Shown here in pieces: positions 1 through 7,155 of a stretch of DNA of 10,515 nt. Both the position numbers and the translations under genes were made by a program. Source of the stretch: SZAS-103 sp043747745 (lineage in GTDB: Bacteria; Pseudomonadota; Gammaproteobacteria; Xanthomonadales; Xanthomonadaceae); the NCBI GenBank assembly GCA_043747745.1, contig JAYTOP010000091.1:1-10515 (forward strand). Reading direction: 5' to 3'. The stretch's first letter is position 1, and each line of letters starts with the position of its first letter. The notes beneath the pieces are model-generated. The model searched no databases and was not told where the DNA came from. It was given only the letters and a program-made list of their open reading frames with translations.

Positions 1-1223
1 ACCGCGCTGCTGTTGGCACCAGCTGCAATATTGTTGGTACCAAATGCATTGCTGTAGCTGCCGCTCGCCGTGTTCGTCCGACCCACTGCGCTCGCCTCGT
101 TGCCACTGACAATGTTCTGGTAACCGAACGCGGTACTGCCCAGCCCGCTGACGTTGTTGCCGTAGCCGAACGCACTGCTATACGCACCGCCGACCGTGTT
201 GCCGTTGCCGAACGCATTGGCGAAATACCCCGTCGTGGTGTTCTTCAAACCAACCGCATTGCTGAAGTCGCCTGTCGCGGCGTTGGTATTGCCGAACGCG
301 CTGCTACTGATGCCCGATGCGGTGTTGGTGAAGCCCATGGCACTGGATGAATTGTTCGAAGCGGTGTTGGCGACGCCGAACGCACTGCTGGCCTGGCCCG
401 AGGCAGTATTGCCATCGCCAATCGCAGCAGAGTTGTTGTTCGTCGCATGGTTGAAGAAGCCCAGCGCGCTACTGTATGAGCCGGATGCAGTGTTGAGAAA
501 ACCGGTCGCGCTGCTCTGGTTGCCAGACGCGGTGCTCTGGAAACCGAACGCGCTACTTGCGTAACCGGATGCAGTGTTGCGCACGCCCACAGCGCTGCTG
601 TAGCTCCCGCTGGCGGTATTGATGTAGCCGAACGCACTGCCCTTGATTCCGGTCGCGGTATTCTTGTAACCGAACGCGCTGCTGTCGCCGCCATTGGCGG
701 TGTTATTGGTACCGATCGCGTTGTCGTTGGATGTGAAATTTGCATATTTATTGTTGATACCGCTGGTATACCCTCGGCCCGCCACATTGCCTCGACCGAT
801 CGCATTGCTGTTGGTGCCGACGGCCTGGTTGTTCGCACCAACCGCAACATCGCCGGTTGATGTGGCGGTGCCGTATTTGAAGGCCAGCGTGCCGCCGGCA
901 GTGTTCTTGTAGCCAAACGCGGTGCTGTTGGTGCCGATTGCGCTGTTGAGATACCCGATCGCGCTGCTATTGTTGCCAGACGCGGTGCTCTGAAAGCCGA
1001 ACGCACTACTTGCGTAACCGGATGCAGTGTTGCGCACGCCGACAGCGCTGCTGTAGCTCCCGCTGGCGGCATCGCCGTTACCGCAAGCCACCGCGCTGGT
1101 TCCTGTGGCGGTGGTTCCGCCGCCCGCGCAACCGACGATGCCGGCGATGGCGTTGCCACCGATCATGGCGAACAGGATGCACAGCGGCAACTGCGCGGCG
1201 CGCAGGCGATTGATTGGCTTCAT
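1..1223 (-). CDS. YadA-like head-repeat surface protein, N-terminal part (runs off left edge)
   Basis: This open frame runs from an ATG at 1223 through position 1 with no stop, about 407 codons, and the 3' end lies outside the window. Residues 1-27 form a signal peptide: basic MKPINRLR, a hydrophobic core, and a probable cut after NAIA. Almost all the rest is a roughly 14-residue repeat of the type SSAFGxxNTASGSY, the pattern of YadA/Hia-type trimeric autotransporter heads (left-handed beta-roll). Two cysteines (about 32 and 47) precede the repeats. A less regular stretch, rich in Asn, Thr and Gly, spans about residues 112-167. An AAGGGA ribosome site lies 7 bases before the ATG. By family knowledge such proteins are surface adhesins with a C-terminal membrane anchor; that anchor cannot be seen here, so a secreted head-repeat protein of another kind is possible. 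The assignment to head repeats is strong, the adhesin role is inferred. Confidence 0.85.
   Translation of the reverse strand, partial: MKPINRLRAAQLPLCILFAMIGGNAIAGIVGCAGGGTTATGTSAVACGNGDAASGSYSSAVGVRNTASGYASSAFGFQSTASGNNSSAIGYLNSAIGTNSTAFGYKNTAGGTLAFKYGTATSTGDVAVGANNQAVGTNSNAIGRGNVAGRGYTSGINNKYANFTSNDNAIGTNNTANGGDSSAFGYKNTATGIKGSAFGYINTASGSYSSAVGVRNTASGYASSAFGFQSTASGNQSSATGFLNTASGSYSSALGFFNHATNNNSAAIGDGNTASGQASSAFGVANTASNNSSSAMGFTNTASGISSSAFGNTNAATGDFSNAVGLKNTTTGYFANAFGNGNTVGGAYSSAFGYGNNVSGLGSTAFGYQNIVSGNEASAVGRTNTASGSYSNAFGTNNIAAGANSSA
519..616 (-). repeat. 98-bp internal repeat of the YadA-like gene, copy B
   Basis: This stretch matches 972-1069 at 94 of 98 bases, exactly 453 bases (151 codons) apart and in the same frame. 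It encodes the blocks around SYSSAVGVRNTASGYASSAF (about residues 203-235). The identity is much higher than between other repeat units of the same gene, so it looks like a recent duplication or conversion rather than the ancient 14-residue periodicity. Confidence 0.9.
972..1069 (-). repeat. 98-bp internal repeat of the YadA-like gene, copy A
   Basis: Partner of the 519-616 copy, with 4 mismatches in 98 bases. It codes for about residues 52-84, at the start of the repeat domain. Confidence 0.9.
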
Positions 1224-1531
1224 GAGGATTTCCCTTTTAATGGTGCGCAGTAAGGCAAGAAGCAGCGCGGAGCGGCGCCGGATGGATGGATCGGATGGAT
1301 CACGTTTCGCTACCCGCTCCCTGCGGGTGCCTCGAACGAAACGCGTGTGCGGCTGTTGCCCTTCAGTGCAGTTCAACGCAAGCCGCGCCCGCCTGCGGCC
1401 ATGCGAGGTGAATGCATGGCGTGTCGAAGCGACCGGCGGATACATGACGCAGACCGCCGGTAATCTGGCGGGGGAGGGATCATGTGGCTGACAGCGATGC
1501 AGAATCGATGTTGCCTGGAATCCGGGCAGAA
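1224..1531. other. Gene-free spacer with hairpins upstream of the YadA-like gene
   Basis: I see no supportable gene here; open frames that cross it have no ribosome site or recognisable protein. It holds the 5' flank of the YadA-like gene, including a short tandem of GGAT/GGATGGAT near 1279-1300. A nested hairpin has outer arms CGTTTCG (1303-1309) and CGAAACG (1337-1343) and inner arms ACCCGC (1312-1317) and GCGGGT (1323-1328). A second stem has arms ACCGGCGG (1432-1439) and CCGCCGGT (1454-1461). No convincing -35/-10 pair was found. Confidence 0.5.
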
Positions 1532-1597
1532 CTAAGTCCCGCGAGGTTTGGCCCGATGCGTCGCAACCGACGTCCACGGATCGTCGGGCCAAGGGTG
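1532..1597 (-). pseudogene. Orphan duplicate of the hrpB 3' end
   Basis: Read on the minus strand, this stretch encodes HPWPDDPWTS, then V, then ATHRAKPRGT and a TAG stop. The functional hrpB gene ends with the same residues except T for V, and stops with TGA (1728-1793). At the DNA level 54 of 66 bases agree, at an offset of 196 bases. Seven of the eight differing sense codons are synonymous. Upstream of the His codon (beyond 1597) the similarity breaks down and no start or helicase sequence is present. It is therefore a scar of an hrpB end, not a gene. How it arose (old duplication, or replacement of a resident hrpB by a diverged allele) is inference. Confidence 0.85.
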
Positions 1598-1610
1598 AGA
1601 GCGGACGTTT

Positions 1611-1647
1611 GCTGCTGTCCAGTGGACAGCAGCGTTCGATCGAACGC
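1611..1647. repeat. Two abutting perfect palindromes between the two hrpB tails
   Basis: Arms GCTGCTGTCCA (1611-1621) and TGGACAGCAGC (1623-1633) are separated by one base. They overlap a 16-bp perfect palindrome, GCGTTCGATCGAACGC (1632-1647). Neither is followed by a T-run on either strand, so a classical intrinsic terminator is not supported, although a stem this strong downstream of hrpB could still affect transcript ends. The rest of 1648-1727 shows nothing recognisable. Confidence 0.7.
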
Positions 1648-1727
1648 CCGGAACATGGAATGCGCAGGGCCGGAGCGACACAGCGAGGCATGGATGCCGA
1701 GCTGATGTCGCTCACACCCGGCGAGCT

Positions 1728-4316
1728 TCAAGTACCGCGCGGCTTCGCCCGATGGGTCGCCGTCGATGTCCACGGATCATCGGGCCAAGGGTGTCGCGGA
1801 TACCGCCCTTTCATTTCCCTTTTCACATCCGGATACGTGCGTTCCCAGAAGCCGCGCAGGTCCTGGGTGATCTGCAATGGTTTTCCGCCGGGCGAGAGCA
1901 AATGCAGGGTCAGCGCAATGCGGCCGTCGGCGATACGCGGGGTGTCGGCGAGGCCGAACAGTTCCTGCAATTTCACCGCAAGGACGGGCGTCTCTGGTCG
2001 ATCCGCATGGTGGTCGTAGCGATAGACGATCGCGCGTTCCATGCCGGACGGCACCCGGATGCGCGTCGGCGCAAGCACGTCGAGCTGCTGGCGCACGTTC
2101 CAGTCCAGGCGCGACTTCAATGCATCTGCGAACGCGTGTTCATCGAGCGCGTCGAGTCGCGTCTTGCCGACGAGCGCGGGCTTGAGCCAGTCGTCCAGCG
2201 AAGCCAGCAACGCGGCATCGGACAGGTCGGGCAGGCCGCGATCGGATCGCGCAAGTTCGGGCATCCACGCACGCAGGCAGCACACGCGCTCGCGCCATTG
2301 CGACAGCGCATCGCTCCACGGCAATGCCGGAAGGCCGAGGTGGCGAACCGCATCGACCAGCGCGTCGGCGTAGCGCGACGGATCGGGTCTGGTGATCGGT
2401 TTCGATTCGAGCACGATGCGATCGAAGCGGCGTTCGCGCACGGCGACGATGCCGCGCTTGTCGGCGTCCCAGAACACGCGATCCTCGGTGACGAAGCGCT
2501 GCGGGAAGTCGCGTTCGAGTCGCGCTTCGTCGAGCGGAGCAGCGCGGAGAATCTGCGCTTCGCGCTGGTCATGACGCAATTCGGTCGCGACTATCCAAGG
2601 CTCACCATATAACGCCGTGTCGTCGAACAGCCGCGCGCTGCGGCCATTCGCGAGCTGGTAACGGCGCGGATCGGAGGGACTCTGGCGTGCGATGCGATCC
2701 GGAAACGCGTGCAGCAGCAAATCGCCGAGAAGATGCGCGGGCGCGTTCGCCGACGGCGATGTGTCGACGCGAATGCGGCGGCGCCACTGCTTCGCAGCCT
2801 GGTCGATGGCCGCAAGCGCAACGCGATGCATGTCGGCTGAAAGACGACCTTCTCTGAAGGCGGCAAGTGCGCGCCAACGCGATGCAAAAGCATCGCTCCG
2901 GTCGCGCAATGGATCGCGCGCTTCGACCAGCGCGGCGAGATCGCAAGCCAACGCACGTTCGCCTGCATCGCGCGGCGCGAGCAGCATCGCCGCCAGGCGC
3001 GGATGCGTGCCGAGAGCGAGCATGCGGCGGCCGAGCGGCGTGATCGCCAATCCTGCACCTAGGGCGCCGAGCCGCTGCAATAGGTCGCGTGCCGCAGCGA
3101 GCGAGCCAGCTGGCGGCGCGTCCACGAAACGCAGGTTCGCCTCGCCCCATGCGGCGAGTTCGAGCGCGAGTCCGGACAGTTCGACCTGCGAAATCTCCGC
3201 GCGGCGCTGCGCTTCGAGTCGTTGCGATTCCGGCCATAGCCGGTATGCAAATCCCTCGGCGACGCGGCCCGCACGACCTGCGCGCTGGTCGGCCGATGCC
3301 TGCGAAATTGCGACCGTTTCGAGCCGCGAAAACCCTGAGTTCGGATCGTAGCGCGGCTCGCGCGCGAGTCCCGCATCGATCACCACGCGCACGCCGGGCA
3401 GGGTGACCGAGGACTCTGCGACGTTGGTTGCGAGCACGACACGGCGGCGGCCTTGTGGATCGGGGTTCAACGTAGCGGTCTGTTGTTCGAGCGGGAGCTC
3501 GCCGTGCATTGGCAGGATGACGATGTCATCGCACCCTGCTTCCCTCAGCCCAACCCCTCTGCCGATGGGAGAGGGGCTCAAGTGCATCAGCGCCTTCTGC
3601 ACTTGCGCGATTTCACGCTGGCCCGGCAGGAACACCAGCACATCGCCTTCGTGTTGCGCGAGTGCGTGTTCGAGCGTACGCCGCACGTGTGCGGCCAAGG
3701 GCTCTGTCCGATCATCCTGAGCCTGTCGAAGGACACGACGCGCGGGGCTGTGCGACACCGTCACCGGATAGCTGCGTCCTTCCGAACTCAAGCGTGGCGC
3801 ATCAAGAAATGCTGCGAGCCTTTCGCCATCGAGCGTCGCCGACATCAACACGATGCGCAGGTCTGGACGCAATTGCGCCTGCACATCCAGCGCAAGCGCG
3901 AGGCCGAGGTCGGCGGATAAGTGGCGCTCGTGGAATTCGTCGAACAGCAACGCGCCGATGCCTTCGAGGGTTGGATCGTCCTGGATCATCCGCGTGAGGA
4001 TGCCCTCGGTAACGACTTCGACACGCGTGCGTTTCGAGACCTTGTTCTCGAAACGGATGCGATAGCCGACGGTGTCGCCGACAGCCTCGTCCAATTGCTG
4101 CGCCATGAAATGCGCGGCAGCGCGCGCGGCGACGCGACGCGGTTCCAGCATCACGATTTTCCTGCCGTCCAGCCACTCCCCGTCGAGCAATGCGATCGGC
4201 ACCTGCGTCGTCTTGCCCGCGCCAGGCGGCGCTTCAAGCACGAGACGCGGATGCGCGGCGAGGCTGTCGCGGATCTGCGGCAGCAAGACGGCGATCGGGA
4301 AGTCGGATGGATTCAC
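1728..4316 (-). CDS. hrpB: ATP-dependent helicase HrpB (DEAH-box)
   Basis: This is an 862-residue protein, slightly long for HrpB (about 810-840). DEAH/RHA helicase motifs are in order: Walker A GAGKT (about 32-36), motif Ia EPRRVAAR (58-65), Walker B DEFHER (126-131, the DExH form of this family), SAT (159-161), TNVAESS (297-303) and QRAGRAGR (344-351). The helicase-associated and HrpB C-terminal regions follow, ending HPWPDDPWTS...KPRGT. The GTG start at 4316 places the conserved FPIAVLLPQI at residue 6, as expected. The frame stays open further upstream, but only through repeat sequence. No ribosome site is visible before the GTG. Two short inserts relative to the family, about residues 195-203 and 247-260, are encoded by dispersed repeats and lie in loops of the second RecA domain, so activity is probably kept. 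The cellular role of HrpB is not firmly established; it is thought to act on RNA or RNA-protein complexes. It is divergent from tatD. Confidence 0.95.
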   Translation of the reverse strand: MNPSDFPIAVLLPQIRDSLAAHPRLVLEAPPGAGKTTQVPIALLDGEWLDGRKIVMLEPRRVAARAAAHFMAQQLDEAVGDTVGYRIRFENKVSKRTRVEVVTEGILTRMIQDDPTLEGIGALLFDEFHERHLSADLGLALALDVQAQLRPDLRIVLMSATLDGERLAAFLDAPRLSSEGRSYPVTVSHSPARRVLRQAQDDRTEPLAAHVRRTLEHALAQHEGDVLVFLPGQREIAQVQKALMHLSPSPIGRGVGLREAGCDDIVILPMHGELPLEQQTATLNPDPQGRRRVVLATNVAESSVTLPGVRVVIDAGLAREPRYDPNSGFSRLETVAISQASADQRAGRAGRVAEGFAYRLWPESQRLEAQRRAEISQVELSGLALELAAWGEANLRFVDAPPAGSLAAARDLLQRLGALGAGLAITPLGRRMLALGTHPRLAAMLLAPRDAGERALACDLAALVEARDPLRDRSDAFASRWRALAAFREGRLSADMHRVALAAIDQAAKQWRRRIRVDTSPSANAPAHLLGDLLLHAFPDRIARQSPSDPRRYQLANGRSARLFDDTALYGEPWIVATELRHDQREAQILRAAPLDEARLERDFPQRFVTEDRVFWDADKRGIVAVRERRFDRIVLESKPITRPDPSRYADALVDAVRHLGLPALPWSDALSQWRERVCCLRAWMPELARSDRGLPDLSDAALLASLDDWLKPALVGKTRLDALDEHAFADALKSRLDWNVRQQLDVLAPTRIRVPSGMERAIVYRYDHHADRPETPVLAVKLQELFGLADTPRIADGRIALTLHLLSPGGKPLQITQDLRGFWERTYPDVKREMKGRYPRHPWPDDPWTSTATHRAKPRGT
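3542..3578 (-). repeat. Dispersed CCCCTCT/AGAGGGG palindromic repeat read through in hrpB
   Basis: Arms CCCCTCT (3554-3560) and AGAGGGG (3570-3576) flank a 9-base loop, with the CCCTCAGCCCAA flank typical of a widespread proteobacterial intergenic repeat. On the minus strand it is translated as SPSPIGRGVGLREAG (about residues 247-261 of HrpB), between the helix after the LVFLPG strand and the strand before PMHG. Other HrpB proteins have only a short loop there. That it is a member of the dispersed family is from general knowledge; no other copy is in the window. Confidence 0.65.
3715..3733. repeat. TCCTGAGCCTGTCGAAGGA dispersed repeat core inside hrpB
   Basis: This imperfect-palindrome core is a well-known dispersed motif of many proteobacterial genomes, usually seen between genes. 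Here it is read through on the minus strand as VLRQAQD (about residues 195-201), flanked by RR and DRTEPL. It lies in the loop leading into the second RecA domain, without breaking the frame. Confidence 0.7.
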
Positions 4317-4330
4317 GCAAGGAAGGATAC

Positions 4331-4358
4331 GGGGAACGGGGAACGGGGAACGGGGAAC
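4331..4358 (+). repeat. Tandem GGGGAAC heptamer tract (4 copies)
   Basis: Four exact copies of GGGGAAC run from 4331 to 4358, preceded by a degraded copy (4324-4330) and followed by GG. They sit just upstream of the hrpB start. The opposite-strand tract at 4431-4444 is its inverse complement, so at least 14 bp can pair across a spacer of about 72 bases. Similar heptamer tracts are common between genes in Xanthomonadaceae (general knowledge). Confidence 0.85.
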
Positions 4359-4430
4359 GGAAGAGATCAGCACATCCGCGCCACTGCGAAGTATTGATTG
4401 CAACTGCGCTTGGCCTGGCTGGCTTATCCT

Positions 4431-4444
4431 GTTCCCCGTTCCCC
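4431..4444 (-). repeat. Inverted partner tract, two GTTCCCC heptamers
   Basis: Two exact GTTCCCC copies, followed by a degenerate third (GATCCCT), are the inverse complement of the 4331-4358 tract. The tract ends 15 bases before the tatD ATG, so it occupies the position where a leader and ribosome site would be expected. Confidence 0.85.
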
Positions 4445-4459
4445 GATCCCTGCCCCCGC

Positions 4460-5251
4460 ATGCAACTGATCGACATTGGCGCCAACCTCGGCCACGAAAG
4501 TTTCGTCCACGACTTCGATGCCGTGCTCGAACGCGCACGCGCTGCGGGCGTGGCGCGGATGGTCGTGACCGGCGCGAGCCGCGAAGGGTCGCCGCGCGCA
4601 CTCGAACTAGCGCAGGCGCATCCACGTGTCTTGTACGCGACCGCAGGCGTGCATCCGCACCACGCGACCGAATACACCGACGAGGCCGACGCCGAAATGC
4701 GCGCTTTACATCGGCATGCAGAAGTCGTAGCGGTCGGCGAATGCGGGCTCGACTATTTCCGCGACTTCGCGCCGCGCCCCGCGCAGCGCCGCGCATTCGA
4801 GCGCCAACTACAACTCGCTGCGGAGATCGGTAAGCCGCTGTTCCTGCATCAGCGCGACGCGCATGCCGACTTCATGGCGATGATGAAGAATTTCGATGGC
4901 AAGCTCGGTGCAGCCGTCGTGCATTGCTTCACCGGAACACGCGAGGAATTGTTCGACTGCCTCGACCAGGACTGGCACATCGGCATCACCGGATGGCTCT
5001 GCGATGAGCGTCGTGGCTTGCACTTGCGCGAGCTCGTCAAACACATTCCGGCGAACCGTCTGATGATCGAAACCGATGCGCCTTACCTGTTGCCGCGCAC
5101 GGTGAAGCCAGCGCCGTCGCATCGCCGCAACGAACCGATGTACCTCGCGCACATCGTCGAGGAGCTCGCGCGCGATCGTGGCGAGGATGTCGGAATCGCT
5201 GCTGCCGCAACAGTCGCGGCAGCATGCAAATTTTTCCGGTTGCCTGCGTAG
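4460..5251 (+). CDS. tatD: 3'-5' exonuclease TatD
   Basis: This 263-residue protein is the same length as characterised TatD and similar to it throughout. Metal-binding and family motifs are in place: IDIGANL (4-10), GVHPHH (63-68), GECGLD with Glu94 (93-98), HQRDAH (130-135), HCFTGTREE (155-163), GWLCDERRG (178-186), ETDAPYLLPR (204 onward) and RRNEP. This signature marks TatD itself rather than the YcfH or YjjV paralogues, which have an HxH motif near the N terminus; here it is replaced by IDIGANL, as in TatD. TatD is a cytoplasmic, Mg-dependent 3'-5' exonuclease acting on single-stranded DNA and RNA, linked to repair of oxidative damage. The ATG at 4460 is chosen because the conserved IDIG begins at residue 4, although no ribosome site precedes it. 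No tatABC genes are near. Its end is 8 bases from the convergent DUF2167 gene, with no terminator stem visible between them. Confidence 0.95.
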   Translation: MQLIDIGANLGHESFVHDFDAVLERARAAGVARMVVTGASREGSPRALELAQAHPRVLYATAGVHPHHATEYTDEADAEMRALHRHAEVVAVGECGLDYFRDFAPRPAQRRAFERQLQLAAEIGKPLFLHQRDAHADFMAMMKNFDGKLGAAVVHCFTGTREELFDCLDQDWHIGITGWLCDERRGLHLRELVKHIPANRLMIETDAPYLLPRTVKPAPSHRRNEPMYLAHIVEELARDRGEDVGIAAAATVAAACKFFRLPA

Positions 5252-5259
5252 CGGCTACG

Positions 5260-6258
5260 TCATTGCACCGTCGGTCCGGGCTTGTTCTTGTCCTTGCCGC
5301 CGAACAGTTTCTTGATCGCCGCGCCGATCGCGACAACTGCCAGCACGACGAATTTTTTCGCAGCAAGCAGCAGCAGACCAATCTTGGCGAACAAGCCGGC
5401 CTTCGCGGCGATGCCGCCCGCGACCAGCGCGGCGAGCCCATACGCGGCGAGCTTGTCGGTGCCCGGATTGAAGTCGGCGTAACGCTGGCCTGCATCGAAA
5501 TCGGCCATTGGCAGAATCCGCTGCATGCCGCCCTGCACGGCGGAAAGATCGTTCATGCGCGCGATCGCATTGAGGCTCAGGTACCCGGTGCGACCGAGCA
5601 CGCGGATATCGTAGTTCAAGGTGTGGCCGCTGTTGTTCGCTATCGAGAACTCGCGCGCCCAGTGTAATTTCTTGCCTTGTGCGTCGTAACGCGGCGGCGC
5701 GGCCCAGCCGATCAATTCGATCGTGTCGTATCCGGCTTTCTTGCGCTCCTCGTTCTCCGACTGGGTGCCTTCCTTCATTTCCGCAAGCAGCTTGTTGTAA
5801 TCGATCTTCGCCGCGTCCTCGTCGGACACGTGGCCCTCATCGACATAGGTGACCAGGGTCGCCCACGACTTGTCGCTCATCAACGGCGCATCGTTGGGCA
5901 CGATCAGGCCGATGATGTGATCGTCCGGAGGATTGCCCCACAACTGTTCAAGCACCTTGCGCGCATCCGCCTTCGGCAGATAGCGAAAACCGTCTTCGAG
6001 ATGCAAATGCGCCTTGGCTTCAGGAATCGCGATCTCGCCTTGCTGGAATTGCAGGGACGCGACGAGTTGGCGTGCCTTCGCCTCGCGCGGATCCTCCGGC
6101 TGCGCCTGGTCGGCGATGCCCGGCTTTGCCGGTTCGCTCGCTTGCGCATCCGAGCCGGATGGCTGCGGCGGAGGCGGCGAATTTTCCTGCGCGCAGAGAC
6201 TCGTGCTCAGGAGCAGGGCGGCCACGGCCGTGGCCGTGGCAAGAATGGATTTGCGCAT
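5260..6258 (-). CDS. DUF2167 family membrane-anchored protein
   Basis: A protein of 332 residues if started at the ATG at 6258, which has GGGGAG just upstream; an in-frame GTG at 6282 would add 8 residues and lacks that site. Residues 1-24 look like a signal peptide (MRKSILATATAVAALLLSTS, cut near LCA). A Pro/Gln/Ser-rich linker follows, then the DUF2167 (COG4714) core: an IGLIVPNDAPL block, IELIGWAAPPRYD, KKLHWARE, LNYDIRVLGRTGYLSLNA and YADFNPGTDKLAAYG. The C terminus has two or more hydrophobic segments (LAALVAGGIAAKAG, IGLLLLAAKKFVVLAVVAIGA) and a basic Lys-rich tail. The family is membrane-anchored, with the core probably outside the cytoplasm, and of unknown function. It lies 90 bases downstream of yadH on the same strand and may be co-transcribed. 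Confidence 0.85.
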   Translation of the reverse strand: MRKSILATATAVAALLLSTSLCAQENSPPPPQPSGSDAQASEPAKPGIADQAQPEDPREAKARQLVASLQFQQGEIAIPEAKAHLHLEDGFRYLPKADARKVLEQLWGNPPDDHIIGLIVPNDAPLMSDKSWATLVTYVDEGHVSDEDAAKIDYNKLLAEMKEGTQSENEERKKAGYDTIELIGWAAPPRYDAQGKKLHWAREFSIANNSGHTLNYDIRVLGRTGYLSLNAIARMNDLSAVQGGMQRILPMADFDAGQRYADFNPGTDKLAAYGLAALVAGGIAAKAGLFAKIGLLLLAAKKFVVLAVVAIGAAIKKLFGGKDKNKPGPTVQ

Positions 6259-6348
6259 TGCACTCCCCAGTGCTGGATTCACGAAGACATGCTGCGGCAG
6301 GAATGTGCGTGGTGCAATCGCTTTGCGCGCAGGCTACGTGTCGCGCGA

Positions 6349-7155
6349 TCAGCTTCTCAGACCCACGCCACGCTTGAGCAACCACAATGCCAGCGCCGTC
6401 AGCGCGCCGGTGAAGCCGAGCATCAATGCATAAGCGACCCACAACGGCACGTCGCTCGCGCCGAGCAGGCCGTAGCGGAACGCATTGACCATGTAAAAGA
6501 TCGGATTCATGTGGGTCGCGGCTTCGGCCCAAGGCGGTAGCAGCTTGGTCGAATAAAACACGCCGCCGAGGTAGGTGAGCGGGGTGAGGATGAAGGTCGG
6601 GACGATCGCGACATCGTCGAATTTTTTCGCGTACACGGCGTTGATGAAACCTGCGAGCGAGAAGATCGTCGCGCCGAGCAGCACCGTGCTGATCATCACC
6701 AGCGGATGCGGCACGCGCACCGGCGTGAAGAACATCGCGATGACCAGCACGATGATGCCGACCATCAATCCACGCAGCACGCCGCCAGCGACATAGCCAC
6801 CGAGGATCACCCAGTTCGGCATCGGGCTGACCAGCAGCTCCTCGACGTGACGGCCGAACTTCGCGCCGAAGAAGCTCGATGAGATGTTGCCATAGGCGTT
6901 CTGGATGATGCTCATCATCACCAGTCCCGGCACGATGAACTCCATGTAGGTGTAGCCATTCATGCTGCCGATGCGGCTGCCGATCAAACGCCCGAAAATC
7001 AGGAAATACAGGGTCATCGTGATCGCAGGCGGCACCAGCGTCTGCGCCCAGATGCGCAGGATGCGCGACACTTCGCGGCGCGCGATGGTGCCGAGCGCGA
7101 TCATGTTCGAGCGCATCGGGCTCGTCGGTACGATCGCGGTGGACGAACTATTCAT
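6349..7155 (-). CDS. yadH: ABC-2 type transporter permease, YadH-like
   Basis: This 268-residue inner-membrane protein has a basic cytosolic N terminus (TIARREVSRILRIWAQTL) and six hydrophobic segments: near VPPAITMTLYFLIFG; MEFIVPGLVMMSII; a long one around VLRGLMVGIIVLVIAMFF; LVMISTVLLGATIFSLAGF; VPTFILTPLTYLGGVFY; and WVAYALMLGFTGALTALAL. The YadH-type features NPIFYMVNAFRYGLLG and SSSFFGAKFGRHVEELLVSP are present. It is the membrane half of an ABC-2 exporter; the substrate is not known. The ATG overlaps the yadG stop as ATGA (7155-7152), so translation is coupled to the ATPase gene. Confidence 0.93.
   Translation of the reverse strand: MNSSSTAIVPTSPMRSNMIALGTIARREVSRILRIWAQTLVPPAITMTLYFLIFGRLIGSRIGSMNGYTYMEFIVPGLVMMSIIQNAYGNISSSFFGAKFGRHVEELLVSPMPNWVILGGYVAGGVLRGLMVGIIVLVIAMFFTPVRVPHPLVMISTVLLGATIFSLAGFINAVYAKKFDDVAIVPTFILTPLTYLGGVFYSTKLLPPWAEAATHMNPIFYMVNAFRYGLLGASDVPLWVAYALMLGFTGALTALALWLLKRGVGLRS

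Larger units (their letters stand above)
4317..4459. promoter_or_regulatory. hrpB-tatD divergent spacer
   Basis: This 143-bp region must hold the promoters of both genes unless one is leaderless from very near its start. Most of it consists of the two heptamer tracts and the roughly 70 bases between them. The only A/T-richer stretch is around GTATTGATTG (4391-4400). I could not find a clear -35/-10 pair for either direction, nor a Shine-Dalgarno sequence before the hrpB GTG or the tatD ATG. Confidence 0.4.

Noticed and set aside
196..912. Plus-strand open frames rich in P, N, A, L across the left end
   Set aside because: They are the antisense of the YadA-like repeats; their periodicity is inherited from the minus-strand gene and no ribosome site is present.
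1..1069. Regular short repeats as a CRISPR-like array
   Set aside because: The repeats are about 42 bases with no unique spacers and encode a constant 14-residue motif in one open frame.
245..1159. Minus-strand 304-codon frame within the adhesin region
   Set aside because: It is offset from the true repeat frame; it lacks the SSAFG pattern and is Arg/Pro rich, as expected of a shadow frame in G/C-rich DNA.
1224..1727. Several 70-140 codon frames on both strands
   Set aside because: No ribosome sites, no recognisable protein, and compositions typical of random G/C-rich frames.
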